Origin: Proteobacteria bacterium UBA6908
Lineage (GTDB): Bacteria; Pseudomonadota; Gammaproteobacteria; Acidiferrobacterales; UBA6901
DNA: 7,549 nucleotides
Reading direction: 5' to 3'
Assembly: GCA_002451085.1 (NCBI GenBank)
Contig: DKBE01000074.1
Span: 27,364 to 34,912, forward strand
Shown: positions 1-5,847 of the stretch, one piece after another
Position numbering within the stretch: the first letter of the stretch is position 1
How the letters are laid out: every line of letters begins with the position of its first letter
Made by a program: the position numbers and the translations under genes
The notes under the pieces: model-generated
What the model saw: only the letters and a program-made list of their open reading frames with translations
The model's database searches: none
What the model was told of the DNA's origin: nothing

Positions 1-846
1 TACATGCTGTTCGCGCGCGCCGGCGTGCGCGCCTCGCGCCTGTACCTGACGCGGGTGTTCGGACGGCCGCCGACTTGGAGCGAAGTTTTCCAGCATCATT
101 TCGTGTTCGCCTCGGTACTGCTCGACCGTGCCTTTGTGCTGTCCGGGCGTCAGCCGGAGCTGGACATCTCCGAGCAGAATCGCGCACTCGTGTACAGCCT
201 CGCCGATCAGGGCCGCGGCTGCCTGCTGCTTGGCGCGCACATGGGCAGTTTCGACGTCACCCGCAAGGTCGGGCAGGAGCACCGCCGCATCGAAGTCAAC
301 ATGATGATGTACGAGGAGAACGCGCGGAAATTCAACACCGTGATCGAGAGCATCGGCGGGCGCAACCGCATGAAGGTCATCCGCATCGGCGAGGTGGATT
401 CGCTGATCCGCGCCAAGGACCGGCTGGACCGGGGTGAGTGGGTCGGCATTCTCGCCGACCGAGCGGTGGACAGTGACCGCCTGATCCGCGCCCCGTTCCT
501 CGGCGAAACCGCGACGTTCCCGGCCGGCCCGTTCCTGGTCGCGAGTGCGCTCAAGGTGCCGGTGGTGATGTTCTTCTGCCTGTACCTGGGCGGCAACCGC
601 TACAAGGAGCATTTCGAGCTGTTCGCCGAGGAGATCACGCTCAACCGGAGTACCCGTGAGGCCGACCTCCAGAACTGGGTACGGCGCTATGCCGAACGGC
701 TGGAGCATTATTGCCGGCTGGCACCCTACAACTGGTTCAATTTCTACGATTTCTGGCATCCTGTGTTATCACCAGCCAAACCCGCCCCCCGATCGGATGC
801 CGAGTTACTGGACGGGGCTGTGGAAGGCAAGTCCCTGCATCCGTGA
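1..846 (+). CDS. LpxL/HtrB-like lysophospholipid acyltransferase of the APE locus (5' partial)
   Basis: The frame is open at the first base (a Tyr codon precedes the Met at 4). LpxL/HtrB proteins normally have about 30-40 more N-terminal residues, including a membrane anchor, so the true start lies upstream. Numbering from Met at 4, the family's catalytic H-X4-D motif is clear: GAHMGSFD with His79 and Asp84. The later GILADR and FPAGPF segments also fit the bacterial lauroyl/myristoyl acyltransferase family (PF03279). Known members transfer an acyl chain from acyl-ACP to lipid A or another lipid at the inner membrane. APE loci regularly carry such enzymes, thought to move the ACP-bound aryl polyene or a fatty acid onto a lipid head group. 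Its stop overlaps the GTG start of the ketosynthase by 4 bases, which ties it to this operon rather than to general lipid A synthesis. The acceptor cannot be read from sequence. Family is secure; substrate is inferred. Confidence 0.88.
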   Translation, partial: YMLFARAGVRASRLYLTRVFGRPPTWSEVFQHHFVFASVLLDRAFVLSGRQPELDISEQNRALVYSLADQGRGCLLLGAHMGSFDVTRKVGQEHRRIEVNMMMYEENARKFNTVIESIGGRNRMKVIRIGEVDSLIRAKDRLDRGEWVGILADRAVDSDRLIRAPFLGETATFPAGPFLVASALKVPVVMFFCLYLGGNRYKEHFELFAEEITLNRSTREADLQNWVRRYAERLEHYCRLAPYNWFNFYDFWHPVLSPAKPAPRSDAELLDGAVEGKSLHP

Positions 847-2036
847 CGCCGCTGGTGCTTTCCCACTTTACGGCCGTCAACGCGCTGGGGCGCGGGTCAA
901 CGGCCGTGTTCGACGCGCTCGTATCTGCACGTTCCGGTCTCAGTCCCTGCACGTTTGAGCAGGTGACGCTGGAGACCTGGACCGGCGAAGTCGCCGGTCT
1001 CGATGATTTCACGGTGGCCGAACGGCTGGCCGAGTTCGACTGCCGCAATAACCGGCTGGCACAGCTGGCGCTGGAGCAGGACGGATTCGCGATGGCCGTG
1101 GCGGCCGCCCGGCAGAAATATGGGGCTGCCCGGATCGCCGTGATCCTCGGCACCAGCACCTCCGGCATCCTCGAAACCGAGCATGCCTACCAGCGGCGTG
1201 ATGCCGAGACCGGCGCCTTGCCGACCGGTTTCCGGTTTGCCACCACCCATAATCTGTATTCGGCGGCGGACTTCGTGCGCCGCACGCTCGAGTTGTCCGG
1301 CCCGGCGGCCATGGTGTCGACGGCCTGTTCGTCGAGCGCCAAGGTGTTTGCCTCGGCGGCACGGCTGATCTCGCTCGGCCTGGCCGATGCCGCGGTCGTC
1401 GGCGGCGTCGATTCGCTGTGCCGCAACACGCTGTACGGTTTCGCTTCGCTGGAACTGGTTGGACACGAACCGTGCCGGCCCTGCGACGCGCAGCGCGGTG
1501 GCATCTCGATCGGCGAGGCCGCCGGGTTTGCGCTGCTGGAACGGCCGGAGCAGGTCAGCGGACACAGCGGCGTCGCGCTGCTCGGAGTCGGCGAAAGTTC
1601 CGACGCCTATCACATGTCGACACCACATCCGGAAGGCGAGGGGGCGGCGCTCGCGATGCAGCGCGCCCTGGCGTCGGCTGGACTCGGTCCGGAGGCCATC
1701 GATTACATCAACATGCACGGCACCGCCAGCCAGGTGAACGATGCCATGGAAGACAAGGCCATCACGGTGGTCTTCGGCACGCACACCCCGGCCAGTTCCA
1801 CCAAGGGCTGGACCGGTCATGCACTCGGTGCCGCCGGCATTACCGAGGCGGTGATCTCGGCGTTGTGCATCCAGAATGACTTGATGCCGGGTTGCCTCAA
1901 CACCCGCGCGCTCGACCCAGTCTTCACCAGCCGCATCCTGCTCGCCAATGAAACCGGCCGGGTGCAGCGGGTGCTGAGCAATTCGTTCGGATTCGGCGGC
2001 AGCAACGCCAGCCTGATTCTCGGGGCCTGGACCTGA
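843..2036 (+). CDS. apeO: Beta-ketoacyl-ACP synthase, ApeO-like (APE type II PKS)
   Basis: A FabF/FabB-type ketosynthase of 397 residues. The GTG start at 843 makes a 4-base GTGA overlap with the upstream stop and gives TPLVLSHFTAVNALGRG, a typical APE ketosynthase N-terminus. An ATG at 711 in the same frame would add 44 residues lying entirely over the acyltransferase gene and is rejected. GGAAGG at 822-827 is a somewhat distant ribosome binding site. The full decarboxylative Claisen triad is present: Cys162 in STACSSS, His292 in NMHGTAS and His326 in WTGHALGAAG, with Lys321 of the STKG motif. The C-terminal glycine loop GFGGSNAS is intact. In the characterised Xenorhabdus doucetiae system ApeO is the catalytic partner of the chain-length factor ApeC; here a CLF gene follows directly, overlapping by one base. 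Expected role: malonyl-ACP-dependent extension of an aryl starter into the polyene. The ketosynthase call is secure; the ape symbol is by analogy. Confidence 0.92.
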   Translation: MTPLVLSHFTAVNALGRGSTAVFDALVSARSGLSPCTFEQVTLETWTGEVAGLDDFTVAERLAEFDCRNNRLAQLALEQDGFAMAVAAARQKYGAARIAVILGTSTSGILETEHAYQRRDAETGALPTGFRFATTHNLYSAADFVRRTLELSGPAAMVSTACSSSAKVFASAARLISLGLADAAVVGGVDSLCRNTLYGFASLELVGHEPCRPCDAQRGGISIGEAAGFALLERPEQVSGHSGVALLGVGESSDAYHMSTPHPEGEGAALAMQRALASAGLGPEAIDYINMHGTASQVNDAMEDKAITVVFGTHTPASSTKGWTGHALGAAGITEAVISALCIQNDLMPGCLNTRALDPVFTSRILLANETGRVQRVLSNSFGFGGSNASLILGAWT

Positions 2037-2830
2037 TGCGCGCCTGGATCGATGGCGTCGGACTGTACGCCCCCGGGTTGGCGAACTGGGAGTCATCCAT
2101 ATCGGTGCTGCGCGGTGCGACGCCGTACGTCGCGACGACCGCGCCGAAGCTGGCCCCGTCACTGCTGCCGGCCGACGTGCGCCGGCGCACCACCGATCAT
2201 ATTCGCCTGGCCGTCGAGGTCGGCGCGCAGGCCATCGCGCACGCCGCCGCCGACGGCGCGCAACTGTGGAGCGTGTTCGCCTCGTCCGAGAGCGATGGCG
2301 CCATCACCCACAATATCTGCGAGGAAGTGGCCAAGTCGCCGCCGCAGGTGTCGCCGACGCGCTTCCATAATTCGGTCAACAACGCCCCGGCCGGATACTG
2401 GTGCATGGCCGTGCAGTCGCGTCAGCCGTCCACGAGCCTGGCTGCGTTCGATGCCAGCGCGGCCGTGGGCCTGCTGGAGGCCGTAGCGCAGGTCAGCACC
2501 GAGCGTACCGGCGTGCTGCTGATCGTGCATGACACGCCGTTGCCGGAACCGCTCAACAGCGCACGCCCGATGACCGCCATCTTCGGGGCCGCGCTGGTGC
2601 TGACCCCGCAGCCGACGCCGCGCAGCCTGGCGCAACTTGAACTGGCGATCGTGCCGCACGCAGGCGAGCCATCGCGTTTGCCGGATACCGCGCTCGAGGG
2701 TCTGCGCACCGGTAACCCGGCAGCGCGCCTCCTGCCGCTGCTCGCTGCACTCGCGCGCGGCAACGCCGAAGTCCTGCAGGTACCCTATGTGCACAGTCAG
2801 GCCTTGCAGATCTCTGTAGCGAAGCCATGA
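2036..2830 (+). CDS. apeC: Short ketosynthase-like chain-length factor, ApeC-like
   Basis: 264 residues starting at ATG 2036, which shares its A with the TGA of the ketosynthase (TGATG). It resembles only the N-terminal half of a thiolase-fold ketosynthase (family PF13723), about two-thirds the length of a full KS. FHNSVNNAPAGYW at residues 110-122 is the hallmark conserved block. Where a KS has its nucleophilic Cys, this protein has AAFDASAAVG (residues 136-145) with no cysteine, and the two catalytic His motifs are absent because the C-terminal half is missing. It is therefore not an independent condensing enzyme. In the X. doucetiae APE system the equivalent protein (ApeC) forms a heterocomplex with ApeO and acts as chain-length factor. 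Direct coupling to the KS gene favours 1:1 co-production. Likely cytosolic; no signal peptide or membrane segment is seen. The polyene length it sets cannot be predicted here. Confidence 0.85.
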   Translation: MRAWIDGVGLYAPGLANWESSISVLRGATPYVATTAPKLAPSLLPADVRRRTTDHIRLAVEVGAQAIAHAAADGAQLWSVFASSESDGAITHNICEEVAKSPPQVSPTRFHNSVNNAPAGYWCMAVQSRQPSTSLAAFDASAAVGLLEAVAQVSTERTGVLLIVHDTPLPEPLNSARPMTAIFGAALVLTPQPTPRSLAQLELAIVPHAGEPSRLPDTALEGLRTGNPAARLLPLLAALARGNAEVLQVPYVHSQALQISVAKP

Positions 2831-3264
2831 ACCACGACGAGATTTGCGCGCGCCTGCCGCACGCCGGGCGCATGTGTCTGCTGGACCGCCTTGAACGCTG
2901 GGACGATGAGTCGATCGCCTGCCTGGCAAGCTCACACCGCGATCCCGGCAACCCGTTACGCACGTACAATCGCCTGCTCGCCGTGTGCGGGGTGGAGTAT
3001 GCCGCCCAGGTCATGGCCCTGCACGGCAGCCTGTTGAGCGCTCCTGACACATTGCCCGTCATGGGGTATCTTGCCAGCGTGCGCGAACTGAAATTATCCA
3101 TCGAAGACCTGTCTCAAGTGCCGGAGGATCTCCATATCCGCGCGCAGCGGTTGTCCGGCGACGACCTTGGGTTCATCTATGAATTCGAGATCCGAGGCGG
3201 TGACCGGACACTGGTGTCCGGGCGAGTCGCGGCGCGCTTGATGCCCGCTGGAGCCAGCACATGA
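2827..3264 (+). CDS. apeP: Hotdog-fold 3-hydroxyacyl-ACP dehydratase subunit, ApeP-like
   Basis: 145 residues, starting in an ATGA overlap with the CLF stop and ending in an ATGA overlap with the ketoreductase. The N-terminal LPHAGRMCLLDR block (His12) and the central GVEYAAQ block (Glu57) are the signatures of the APE/flexirubin-type hotdog dehydratases, related to FabZ/FabA. His12 and Glu57 are the likely dehydratase active-site pair. The HRDPGNPLR segment (37-45) is also typical of the group. The expected reaction is dehydration of 3-hydroxyacyl-ACP to trans-2-enoyl-ACP; with no enoyl reduction, repeated cycles give a conjugated polyene. In X. doucetiae ApeP works as a heterocomplex with the smaller hotdog protein ApeI. 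No ApeI-like gene is visible here, so the partner should lie upstream of the window. The family call is strong; whether it acts alone is not known. Confidence 0.87.
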   Translation: MNHDEICARLPHAGRMCLLDRLERWDDESIACLASSHRDPGNPLRTYNRLLAVCGVEYAAQVMALHGSLLSAPDTLPVMGYLASVRELKLSIEDLSQVPEDLHIRAQRLSGDDLGFIYEFEIRGGDRTLVSGRVAARLMPAGAST

Positions 3265-3980
3265 AGCGGGCACTGGTCACCGGTGGCAGCGGCGGTATCG
3301 GCGCAGCCATCGCCCGGCGCCTGGCGCGCGAGGGATTGCACGTGGTTGTGCATGCCCACCGCAACCGCGATGCCGCCGACCAGGTCGCGGAAGACATCGT
3401 CAATGACGGCGGTTCGGCCGAAACCGTTGCCTTCGACGTGGCCGATGCGGCCGCCAGTGCCCAGGCACTCGAGGGGTTGCTGGAGTCCGGACCGATCCAG
3501 GTGCTGGTCAACAACGCCGGCATCCATGCCGATGCACCGTTGGCCGGGATGAGCCCCGAACAATGGCACCGGGTGGTGGACGTGACCCTGCATGGCTTCT
3601 ATCACGTCACCCAGCCATTGTTGTTGCCGATGCTGCGGACCCGCTGGGGACGCATCATCAGCATCTCCTCGATCGCCGGCGTAATTGGCAACCGCGGACA
3701 GGCCAACTATGCCGCGGCCAAGGCCGGCCTGCACGGTGCCAGCAAATCGCTGGCGCTGGAGATCGCCTCGCGCGGCGTGACCGTCAATGTGGTCGCGCCC
3801 GGTATCATCACAACACCCATGGCCGAACAGGCCTTCAGCAAGGAACAGATCGAACAGCTGGTGCCGGTCAAGCGCGCCGGCACGCCGGACGAGGTGGCAT
3901 CCCTGGTGGGCTACCTGGCTTCACCGGATGCCGGCTACATCACCGGTCAGGTATTGTCGATCAATGGCGGCATGGCCTGA
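3261..3980 (+). CDS. apeQ: 3-ketoacyl-ACP reductase, FabG-like SDR (ApeQ-like)
   Basis: 239 residues, a classical short-chain dehydrogenase/reductase of normal FabG length. The ATG lies in an ATGA overlap with the dehydratase stop and has GGAG at 3250-3253 as ribosome binding site. Motifs: nucleotide-binding TGGSGGIG (7-14), NNAG (84-87), catalytic Ser137 in ISISSIAG, and Tyr150/Lys154 in QANYAAAK. The C-terminal ITGQVLSINGGMA is typical of FabG. It should use NADPH to reduce the 3-ketoacyl-ACP made by the KS/CLF to the 3-hydroxy form consumed by the dehydratase. Position 109 in DVTLHG is Thr, where E. coli FabG has the tetrad Asn (N112). From memory, APE-type reductases often differ here, so loss of function is not implied. 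Position between the hotdog gene and the tailoring genes supports an APE role over housekeeping FabG. Confidence 0.92.
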   Translation: MKRALVTGGSGGIGAAIARRLAREGLHVVVHAHRNRDAADQVAEDIVNDGGSAETVAFDVADAAASAQALEGLLESGPIQVLVNNAGIHADAPLAGMSPEQWHRVVDVTLHGFYHVTQPLLLPMLRTRWGRIISISSIAGVIGNRGQANYAAAKAGLHGASKSLALEIASRGVTVNVVAPGIITTPMAEQAFSKEQIEQLVPVKRAGTPDEVASLVGYLASPDAGYITGQVLSINGGMA

Positions 3981-3991
3981 TTCAAAACGAC

Positions 3992-4723
3992 GTGATCCGC
4001 TTCGCTGTTGTCATCCCGGCCTATAACGAAGTCGCCACCCTCCGCGATGTGGCGACGCGCGCGTTGCAGCAATGCACGGCCGTGATCGTGGTCGATGATG
4101 GCTCGTCGGACGGGACCAGCGAGGCTGTGGCCGGCTTGCCCGTGCAGTTGCTGCGCAACGCGCAAAATCAGGGAAAGGCCGCTGCCCTGTGGCGCGGTGC
4201 CGAGGCTGCGCTGGCGCTCGGGGCTGAAGTGGTGGTGACGCTGGATGCGGATGGCCAGCACGCGCCCGAAGATATTCCGCGGTTGGTGGCGGCGGCCGAA
4301 CAGCATCCGCACCAGATCGTCATCGGTGCGCGGCTGGCCGATACCGGGGGAATTCCCCGCGCGCGCTTCATTGCCAATCGGATCGCGGCGTTCTGGGTCT
4401 CGTGGGCTTGCGGCCAGCGTTTGACCGACAGCCAGTCGGGGTTCCGGGTGTACCCGGCCGAGCTGTTTCGCACGCTGCGGGTGCCGCATGGCCGTGCGCG
4501 CAGTTTTGTGTTCGAGAGTGAAATCCTGATCGAGGCCGCGCGCCACGGCCACCGCTGCGTGCTCGTGCCGATTACCGCCTTGTACAAACCCGGTCTGCGC
4601 GCCAGTCATTTTCGTCCGGTGCTGGACATCGTGCGCATCACCCGCATGATCGCCTGGAAACTGGCGTCGCGCGGTCTGTATCTGCAAGGCCTCTACCGGG
4701 CGTACTTCCGCAAGGACGGCTGA
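3992..4723 (+). CDS. Family 2 glycosyltransferase (dolichol-phosphate-mannose synthase-like), soluble
   Basis: 243 residues from GTG 3992 (IRFAVVIPAYNE). The same frame is open much further upstream, but that extension only shadows the ketoreductase gene. The GTG leaves an 11-base gap and removes the spurious N-terminus; its ribosome binding site is weak, so the start is not certain. Motifs of a GT-A fold, GT2 family: VIPAYNE (7-13), DDGSSDGT (35-42), the metal/nucleotide DxD in LDADGQH (Asp85-Asp87), and DSQSGFR (146-152). No membrane segments are visible, unlike polyisoprenyl-phosphate GTs with C-terminal helices, though the basic C-terminus could bind membrane peripherally. GT2 genes occur in many APE loci. 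The likely role is adding a sugar to the polyene-lipid or its head group. Donor and acceptor cannot be told from sequence. Its TGA shares one base with the next ATG. Confidence 0.86.
   Translation: MIRFAVVIPAYNEVATLRDVATRALQQCTAVIVVDDGSSDGTSEAVAGLPVQLLRNAQNQGKAAALWRGAEAALALGAEVVVTLDADGQHAPEDIPRLVAAAEQHPHQIVIGARLADTGGIPRARFIANRIAAFWVSWACGQRLTDSQSGFRVYPAELFRTLRVPHGRARSFVFESEILIEAARHGHRCVLVPITALYKPGLRASHFRPVLDIVRITRMIAWKLASRGLYLQGLYRAYFRKDG
4712..4716 (+). promoter_or_regulatory. Shine-Dalgarno site for the exported-protein gene
   Basis: AAGGA lies 6 bases before the ATG at 4723, inside the last codons of the glycosyltransferase gene. It is the best ribosome binding site in this operon and fixes the start of the small exported protein. 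Confidence 0.6.
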
Positions 4724-5142
4724 TGCGAAACCGTTGGCTGGCGTGTTGTTGGATGATCACCGGATGCTGGGCGATCGCCGTCCTGCCCGCGCAGGCCGCC
4801 ACGATCGATCCGCTCTACCAGCCGGAGGCGATCCAGGTACCGTCCGGGAAAACAACGGAACAGGTGCGGCAAGTGATCCACAAGGTTACGAACGACAAGA
4901 ATTGGGAAGTGCGCGATGTCGGCACCGGCCACATTGAGGCCCGGTACTTCAAGAAGAGCCGCCGGAACAAAGTGATTTCGGCCGTGATCGATTTCCATTT
5001 CGATAGCCGGGCGATCCGGATCAGCTATCGGGAGAGTGAAGGCCTCGACCACAATTCGCAGGACGGGACCATCGACAGCACCTACAACAAATGGGTCCGG
5101 ACTTTCGAGAAGCGGCTTCGCAAGGCGCTGAACAGCTACTGA
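4723..5142 (+). CDS. Small exported protein at the end of the APE operon, function unknown
   Basis: 139 residues. The N-terminus is a signal sequence: basic MRNR, a hydrophobic stretch to about residue 22, and an AQA-A cleavage site near residues 23-26. An ITGC lipobox-like motif at 12-15 is an alternative, so it could be a lipoprotein, but its hydrophobic part would be short; signal peptidase I cleavage seems likelier. The mature part (about 110 residues) alternates short strands with a pattern I recall from small proteobacterial envelope lipoproteins: TTEQVRQVI, NWEVRDVGTGHIEARY, AIRISYRESEGL and a closing TYNKWVRTFEKRLRKAL. No catalytic motif is seen. The ATG overlaps the glycosyltransferase stop by one base, so it is co-translated with the pigment genes and is their last member before a convergent gene. 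A periplasmic or outer-membrane role in handling the APE lipid is inferred from position only. Confidence 0.8.
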   Translation: MRNRWLACCWMITGCWAIAVLPAQAATIDPLYQPEAIQVPSGKTTEQVRQVIHKVTNDKNWEVRDVGTGHIEARYFKKSRRNKVISAVIDFHFDSRAIRISYRESEGLDHNSQDGTIDSTYNKWVRTFEKRLRKALNSY

Positions 5143-5158
5143 GCAGTTCCGGAATCTT

Positions 5159-5188
5159 CCCGCTAACGCGGCTCAGCCGTGTGCCGGG
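5159..5188. terminator. Compound hairpin between convergent operons (possible terminator)
   Basis: CCCG at 5159-5162 pairs with CGGG at 5185-5188. Inside, ACGCGGC at 5166-5172 pairs with GCCGTGT at 5176-5182 around a TCA loop, with one G-U pair on the plus strand. It sits between the exported-protein stop (5142) and the coq7 stop (5192), where a shared terminator is expected. No T-tract follows on either strand, so it is not a canonical intrinsic terminator, and the stem is weaker on the minus transcript (C-A mismatch). Confidence 0.3.
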
Positions 5189-5191
5189 CGA

Positions 5192-5836
5192 TCAGATCCA
5201 GTAGGCCGCCGTGGTCATGACTTTCGAAGTGAGCGCCATCAATTGTCGGGCCGGGACGGGCAGCTCGGCGGCACCGGCGCCCAATGCGGTCGTGGCATGG
5301 TGAGCTTCGTCGGCCTTCATCGTTTCGAGGATAGCGCGGTCGCGTGCATCCTGCTCCGGTAGTTGTGCCAGATGCGAATCCAGGTGGCGGATGACCTGAC
5401 GTTCGGTCTCCACCACGAAACCGAGACTCCACTTGTCGCCGGCCAGCCCGGCGAGCGCGCCGATGGCGAACGAACCGGCGTACCAGAGTGGAGCGAGAAT
5501 AGTGGTGTGGGTGCCAAGCTCGCGAATGCGATCTTCGGTCCAGGCCAGGTGATCGTTTTCCTCGACTGCCGCCTGTTCCATTTTGACCCGCACGGTGGGC
5601 AGTCGCGCGGTCAGCGCCTGGCCTTGATACAGGGCCTGTGCCGAAATCTCGCCGGCATGATTGATGCGCATCAGACGCCCGGCCAGTTCGCGTTCACTGG
5701 CGCTCAGCTCGGCCTCCGGCAGTGCGTCCGCCGGATTCGGGCGCGAGGGATCGGGCGCCGGACCAAAGGTCGTACGCAGGGCCTGATCGAGTCCCTGAAC
5801 CAGGTGATCGAAGGGAGAATAGTGGCGGGTCGACAT
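5192..5836 (-). CDS. coq7: Coq7-type demethoxyubiquinone hydroxylase (2-polyprenyl-3-methyl-6-methoxy-1,4-benzoquinone monooxygenase)
   Basis: 214 residues, the usual length for bacterial Coq7. It is a carboxylate-bridged di-iron enzyme that hydroxylates demethoxyubiquinone, the penultimate step of ubiquinone synthesis; some proteobacteria use the flavoenzyme UbiF instead. All six expected ligands are present with family spacing: Glu63 (in NHAGEISAQALY), Glu93 and His96 (EENDH), Glu145 (ETE), Glu177 and His180 (DEAHH). The hydrophobic stretch around LWYAGSFAIGALAGLAG (about 117-133) fits the membrane-associated helix of the family. It ends at AAYWI, a normal C-terminus. The start ATG (complement of 5834-5836) has a good ribosome binding site, and it lies 9 bases after the glcF-like gene, so the two are co-transcribed. 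It converges on the pigment operon and is not expected to be part of it. Confidence 0.95.
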   Translation of the reverse strand: MSTRHYSPFDHLVQGLDQALRTTFGPAPDPSRPNPADALPEAELSASERELAGRLMRINHAGEISAQALYQGQALTARLPTVRVKMEQAAVEENDHLAWTEDRIRELGTHTTILAPLWYAGSFAIGALAGLAGDKWSLGFVVETERQVIRHLDSHLAQLPEQDARDRAILETMKADEAHHATTALGAGAAELPVPARQLMALTSKVMTTAAYWI

Positions 5837-5840
5837 GCGT

Positions 5841-5847
5841 TCACCTT
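5841..5847 (-). promoter_or_regulatory. coq7 Shine-Dalgarno site overlapping the glcF stop
   Basis: Read on the minus strand, AAGGTGA lies 4 bases before the coq7 ATG and shares bases with the TAA stop of the upstream glcF-like gene (5846-5848). This geometry suggests terminating ribosomes re-initiate on coq7 (translational coupling). Confidence 0.65.

Noticed and set aside
711..842. In-frame upstream extension of the ketosynthase to ATG 711
   Set aside because: The added 44 residues lie wholly over the acyltransferase gene and look unlike any KS N-terminus; the GTG at 843 gives the normal length and a 4-base coupling overlap.
897..2162. 421-codon minus-strand open frame opposite the ketosynthase
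   Set aside because: Long antisense frames are common in GC-rich coding DNA; the translation shows no family motif, while the plus strand has a complete KS.
2159..2935. 258-codon minus-strand open frame opposite the CLF
   Set aside because: Arg/Gly/Ala-rich translation without motifs, antisense to a recognised gene.
843..3980. Housekeeping fatty-acid synthesis (fab) cluster
   Set aside because: A short Cys-less CLF and the PHAG/GVEYAAQ hotdog type point to an APE polyketide system; no fabD, fabH or acpP is present.
3563..3991. In-frame upstream extension of the glycosyltransferase
   Set aside because: It is a frame shadow of the ketoreductase; the GT2 fold begins with the VIPAYNE strand just after GTG 3992.
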